From: Dromiciops gliroides
Lineage: Eukaryota; Chordata; Mammalia; Microbiotheria; Microbiotheriidae
Assembly: GCF_019393635.1 (NCBI RefSeq)
Contig: NC_057864.1
Location: 476,860,617-476,924,616, forward strand
Length of the DNA: 64,000 bases
Reading direction: 5' to 3'
Translations under genes and position numbers: made by a program
Notes under the pieces: generated by a model
The model's input: the letters and a program-made list of their open reading frames with translations, nothing else
Databases searched by the model: none
What the model was told of the DNA's origin: nothing
Part shown: positions 53,001 to 59,000 of the stretch, in pieces
Position numbering within the stretch: the first letter of the stretch is position 1
Layout: the number at the start of each line of letters is the position of its first letter

Positions 53001-56000
53001 TTGTTTTTGTGGTATAACAAAACCACTATGAATATTTTGGTACAAATGAGTCTTTTTTACCCTTTTAACTCTATCTCTGGGGCCCATCTACCTGAGTGGT
53101 GGGATCAGTGGGTCAGGGGATATGATTAGTGTTGCATTACTGTATATTGCCAGACTGCTCTCTCTAAAAGATCAAGCCAATTTACAATTCCAGCAACAAT
53201 GTAATAGTGTATGTGGGAACAGGGATGCCTAACTCCATTCCAGGGCCAACAACAGAAGGTAAGGTGGGCACAAAGGTAGCCTCGGCTGACATTCTCTAAC
53301 AGAACATGAGCAGCCAATGGTCAGACAGTGCGGTCATGACCAGCTTCCCACGGCCCTAAGAGGTAAAAGCTGCCTCTCCCTGCTGAGCCTCTTCCATCCC
53401 AGTTCTTCCTGTACATTGCCCAGTTTGTGCTATTGGGGGGGGGGGGGTCTTCTTTCTAAGTCACAAAGCGATTGCAGAGACTCCCCCTGGGAGGGAAGCC
53501 TAGAGAGCCGCCCCCCCCCCCAAAAGCCCGGTCTGGATGGCAGGCGATACTGAAGAACAGAAGTTGATAGGGAGGGTCGCTGGATGCCTACGGGAAAGAG
53601 CAAGAAAGGGTGAGGCTCACCTTGATGTGGTACTCCATCTTGGTTCTCAGCAATCGGAGGTAGATGCTGCAGAGCTGTCCGTAACCCTCACTCAGGTGAC
53701 CCTGCGGGAGAATGGAGAGAAAGGTTTGGCCCAAGAGGAAACACCTCCTAGCCAGAGGGATACAAGGGTGAGTGTGTCTGAGAAAGGAAGACCGTGGAAG
53801 CCATTGATCCAGCCCCTTCATTTACAGATGGGGAAGCTGAGGCCCGGGGAGGGGAAGGGCCCTGCTCAGGGCCACCCAGCTGGTTAGCACCAGAGGTAAG
53901 ACTGGAACCCAGCTCCTCTGGCTCCAATCGGAGCTCTATCTTCTGTACCTAGGTGCCAACTTCAGGGCCTTCCTCAGGGTGGCCATAACCTGGACATATA
54001 CATCAGAGAGAGAAAGGGGTCTTGGTTTCTGGATGCATGAAGTCATTCTGAAAAGAATGTCAGGAGAATGTGAATTATCTTCTAAAGCAGAGTGTCCGGG
54101 CCTAGGCCGCGAAGGTCAGAGGTCAGTCTTGGCCTAGAGAAGGCGCTTCACCAAGTCCCCTGTTGAGCTCAAGTGGCTCCCCTCCTAGAAGAGCCAGGTT
54201 TGATTTCCTCTGGACCCTGCTTGGCCCTGAGCACTGACCCTGAAATGGGCCAGGGTTGGGAGAGAGTCCAGGAAAGTAAGCCAGAAGAACAAGCCAAGGG
54301 CCAAGGTGGCCTGAGCTGCGGACTGATGCCCGGGGAGTCCTGAGTGACAAGGGGGTGAACAGGGGAAGAAAGAGGCACTCCGGCCCTCGTGCGGCCGACT
54401 TGTCCAAGGCTCTCCCCGTGCCTGGCACTGTGATGGAGCATAAGGGACACTGACAAATGGGAAGCAGGCCCTGTCCTCAAGGAGCTCCCACCCTCTCAGC
54501 ACATAAGTAAGTGTGTGCCTCATGAAGAGGAGGAGGTAAGCTGGCAGAGGAGAGAGGCCAGGTCAGGACAGACTCCATGGAATCCTCACTACGACAACCC
54601 TAAGAGCTCGTCCGGTCTCTGCTTGGAGACCTCCCGTGGCAGGCCCCTCCACTTTGAGGAAGAGTATCCTCATATGGAGCCACAGTGGGCCACTGGGCAA
54701 ACTCTATGACTCTTCCCAGGCCCGCCTCCGGGAGGACACAGCAGAGCCCTTCCAATTTTAGGCCAGCCATCACATCCTTCCTGGGCTGAACTCATCCAAT
54801 TCTTTCCCTGCTACCCACACGGCACGGTCTCTAAGTACCAGGGCTAGGATTCAACCCCAGGTATCCCTGTTCCCAAGATGCAGAAGGCAAGTTGTAGTAT
54901 GTGGCCAATATAGGAATGTGCTTTGCTTCACAATGTCTAGTGGTTACAAGGCTTTTAGTTCCCCCATTCCCCCCCATTCCCAGTCCTTTTTTCTAGTAGG
55001 GAAGAGATGGGAAGGAAAGAAAAGAAATACTTGTTAACTGAAGATACATGTACCTGTGTGTATATATGTGCACACACATATATACATATACACATACATA
55101 CATACATACATACATACAAGGAGAGAGAAATAAAAAGAAGACACCCAGCCCAAAGATCATCTCCAAACTCACCCACATCCTGCTCATGTCGCTTAATTCA
55201 TTTTTGTATCTCAGGGAGTCTTTCAAGACCTGGGAAGAAGAAGGGAAGTGACTCTGTGCAGTTAAGAAGGCAGGCAGTGTTTTGGGAGGGAGAGGAAGGG
55301 ATGTGGATACCCAGAGCTGGACCGGACACCCGGGGAAGAGGACACCCAGCAGCCCTCGCTGGGGACAAAAAGGGCAGTCGGTCCCCAGTGAAGACGGCGC
55401 AGGCACCAGGGATGGGGGGGGGCAGGGTAAGGTCTGACAGCCAGGGGAGCTACCACCCCCTCCTGCCCCCGGGCCCTGTACCCAGCGACTTACGTTGGGG
55501 TGCCCATCACGGAGAAGTTTATGGAACACGTGGCAAAACTTCCAGCAGAGCACGGCATTGCTGGAGAGGGGCAGACGGTTTACGACGGACCAGAAGGTCT
55601 GCGCTCCTTTCTCATGGTGGGTTCCCAGGATGCACGGTGAGGGGGATGTTAAGGAAAATATGAGCCCACATCCTTGGCACAGGCAGGGAGGGTCTTGGGG
55701 TCTTCTGTCTACTTTGTGGGTGTGAAGGGGCCTGGTTACACCACAGCCCTCCATCAGGACACCAGGCTCCCCGTTACTTACATTCCAAATGACTCCTTTG
55801 GGCCCCATCCACGGGAGGCCTTTTATTCGCTCCCTTTGATTCCTGCTTTCTGGCCACGTCCAGGGCAGCCACGGTTACCTAGAACGTCTTGCTTTCCTAT
55901 CAATCCAATGGGCCCTTGATGCCTCAGTTCTTGCACAGAACCTTCCTACATTGAGGTCAGCAGAACTTACAACGTCTGTCACCTATCTGCACAGGGGACA

Positions 56001-59000
56001 CCTGTGGCTTCTCCCTATGCTCCCTTTCAACAAGTATTTCCAAGGCTGGCTATGTCCTGCTGCCCTGATCCTGCAAATGGATACAATGATGTCACTATGA
56101 CTGCTCCTTCTTACCCGGTACCCATTTGGTGTGTCTGCTCTAGGCTAGAACCCCTTAGAAAGCAAGGGTCAGGTCTAGCCAATGGTCTTTGAAGCACAGA
56201 ATTAGGTAATTGATAAAGGCCTTTGGATGCTGTGGCTGCTGCTGCTGATCCCAGCTGAAAGTATTCAAATCTTTGCATGGGGAGGGACAGCAGAATCACT
56301 AATTTAGAAATAACATAATCCAGGCCTTTCATTTTAGAGACAAGGCCCAGAAAAGCTAGATTAAGCCTCTTGCTCAAGGTTATTTAGGGAGAAATTAGCA
56401 CAGCTGGTAGGCAGAGTCACGCCTCTGAGTCCAGACCCAACGTCCTTGCTGCTATGTGGCCCAGGAGGGCTCACCCAAGCATGCGGGCTGTTCCCTGTGG
56501 TCTCCTGTCACAGAAGGTCTCTCCCTCACTCAGGTCACCTCCCCTGAATCCTGTTTCCAGGTGTCCAGTGCATGCCAGAAAACACAGGCCCCCAAGGAGA
56601 ATGCTTCTTTAGGAGCAGACAAGGGCGGGACCTGGCTGGGATGTTCTCTGACAAACACAGAGCAGTTAACCAAGTCCTTGACTTCATTTCATGATCAACA
56701 GCAGAGGAGACAGTGAGGGAGATGGCTCTTCTGGGTCTGACCTCTGACCAGTAAGGAGGAAAAGGCTGCAGAATGTCCCCTTCCATGAGGATCTACCAAT
56801 GGTATGGAGGGACTCCCATAGACTGCCACCATCCTCAGCCTCCCCAGGAGCAGGTATTACAGGGGAGCGCCACTTCAAGCAGCTTATGAACTTGTTTTAG
56901 AAGATATTCTGGTGGGGCAGCTAGGTGGCACAGTGGATAAAGCACTGGCCCTGGATTCAGGAGTACCTGAGTTCAAATCTGGCCTCAGAAACTTGACACT
57001 TACTAGCTGTGTGACCCTGGGCAAGTCACCTAACCCTCACTGCTCCGCCAAAAAAAAAAAAAAGTGGTGTTAGATGGCTGTGAGCCATAGGAAACTCAAA
57101 GGGCTGAAGGACTGAAGATGACCATTACCCAGGGGTCAATGGGGAGAGGCGTGGGTGGGAGGGGATAGAATGTAGAGTATCACCCCCTCCCCAATTATGA
57201 GGATCCAATGAGATCATATTTGTAAAGCACTTTGCAAACCTGAAAGCGCTTTATAAATGCTAGTTTTTATTATGATGCAGTATACAGGACACCATCAAAG
57301 AAATGTTGGAATGAAACAGAAGATGGGCTATTCCTGTGGGCCTGAGAACAGGGATCCTCATGGCTTGGTCTGGGTGAGAAAGAGCCCTTCTGCGGTAGGA
57401 AACCGCAGGGGAAGAGGACTGGTCTGGCACATGGTGCATCAGTAAGGGATAACTGACGGGCAGCCCTTGTGACAGACCGGTATAGAATGTGAGGAAACTT
57501 TCCACCATGTTGGGTGGCCTCCCCACCACCATGAGGACACAGCGGGAAGACGTGGTCAAGTTGCATGGGCTGGATGGGCATGGATGGGTTGAGATCTGCT
57601 TCTTGGAGAGAATGCCCACATCAGTGAGAGCCCAGGTCCACTTGTGTATCTGAAAGTCACGTGGATGATGAATTAAATTTGTGCTGGTTGGCCTGAGAGG
57701 ACACAAGTGCTACCCATGGGTGACAGAGCCAGCTTTAGGCTCATTGTAAGGAAACCATTTCTAAGAATCCAAGTTGTCCCACAGTGGAACGGGCCAGCTC
57801 GGGTGGCTGAAAAAGCTGGAGGGCACCTGGGTAGGGGGTTGGGGGGCATCCTAGTCCAGTACAGGCTGCACCAGACAGCCTAGGCTGTTCCTTCCAGCTC
57901 ATTTTTTCCTGACTTAGCCAGGTCTGATCCCAGGGCTGGGGCCTATTGGACTCCTTCCCGCCTGGTGGGGCCTGGGTGAGCTCAGAACAGCAACAGGGAC
58001 ATCATAAACTGCCAGAATTGTCCCAGCCCCAGTCTTACTCTTGCCTGTCCCCACCCTTCTGTTCTGTTCTCCCCTGGAGGCCCCTTCTGTCTCCTGAACC
58101 TGGCCCCAACAAAGAGTTTTAGCCTCTTTGGCAACTTCCTTTTGTTTACTCAGGGCTACTGGTGTCAGCTTCTCTCCTGAGTTGTACCCTGCGGACATGC
58201 ACCCAAGGCTTCAGCCTGCCAGGGATGCTGGCTACTGGGCCACATGGACGCTGACGGGCATTCCCTGGACCTGTCAACCTGATAGGAGCCTCTGCCTGCT
58301 CCCACTCCAGCCTGGCTCGTGGGCTCCTATCTGGGGGTCTTCTCCCCCTTTCTGGGGCTGCTGTACTACCTCCTGGATCCCCCAACAAGCTCCCACCAGC
58401 CATTCTGAGTGACTGGAGACCAGCCTTTCTGAACCTGAAGCACCCACTGGGCTGTCCCTCCTAGGCCTACAAGGCAGAGCCTTCAAGGGAGCCATGAGCT
58501 ATTGGCTGTGCCAAGTGTGAAGCCTGGTCCAACCTCAGGACAAAGGCAGGGGGGAGACCTCACCCATGGCCAGGGGCTGGGCACGTCTTCCCGGCCCTCG
58601 ATGGAACTCAGTGGGAAGTTCCTGGATAGTCAGGGATAGAGTGGGAAGGTAAATGGCAGGAGCACCCCCAGGGTCATCTGTAAGCTGTGGCAGGGAGTCA
58701 GCCTAGAACCTCTAAGGTTCCTTTCTAGATCTAACCTCCTCCATGAGCCTAGAATCTACTCATACCCCACACGCATGCGCTTTAATCATGACAAGTGCTC
58801 GCTCCCCCTCATAGCCCCCAGGCTGGGGATCTCCAGGCAGAAGTGACACCCCCCACCTCATAGCCTTCTAAACCTGGCATGGGATTGGCAGGCAGAAAAC
58901 CCCTCTCCTGCCTCACCTACCCCCCACACACAGATAGGGGAATATCCAGGCTGAAGACCCCTCCCCCCCTCACAGCCCCCCACACGGACAGGGGAATATC

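Noticed and set aside
54993..55808. 271-codon open frame on the minus strand
   Set aside because: It is a read-through of HIP1 exon 3 and parts of introns 2-3; the real exons have clear splice boundaries.
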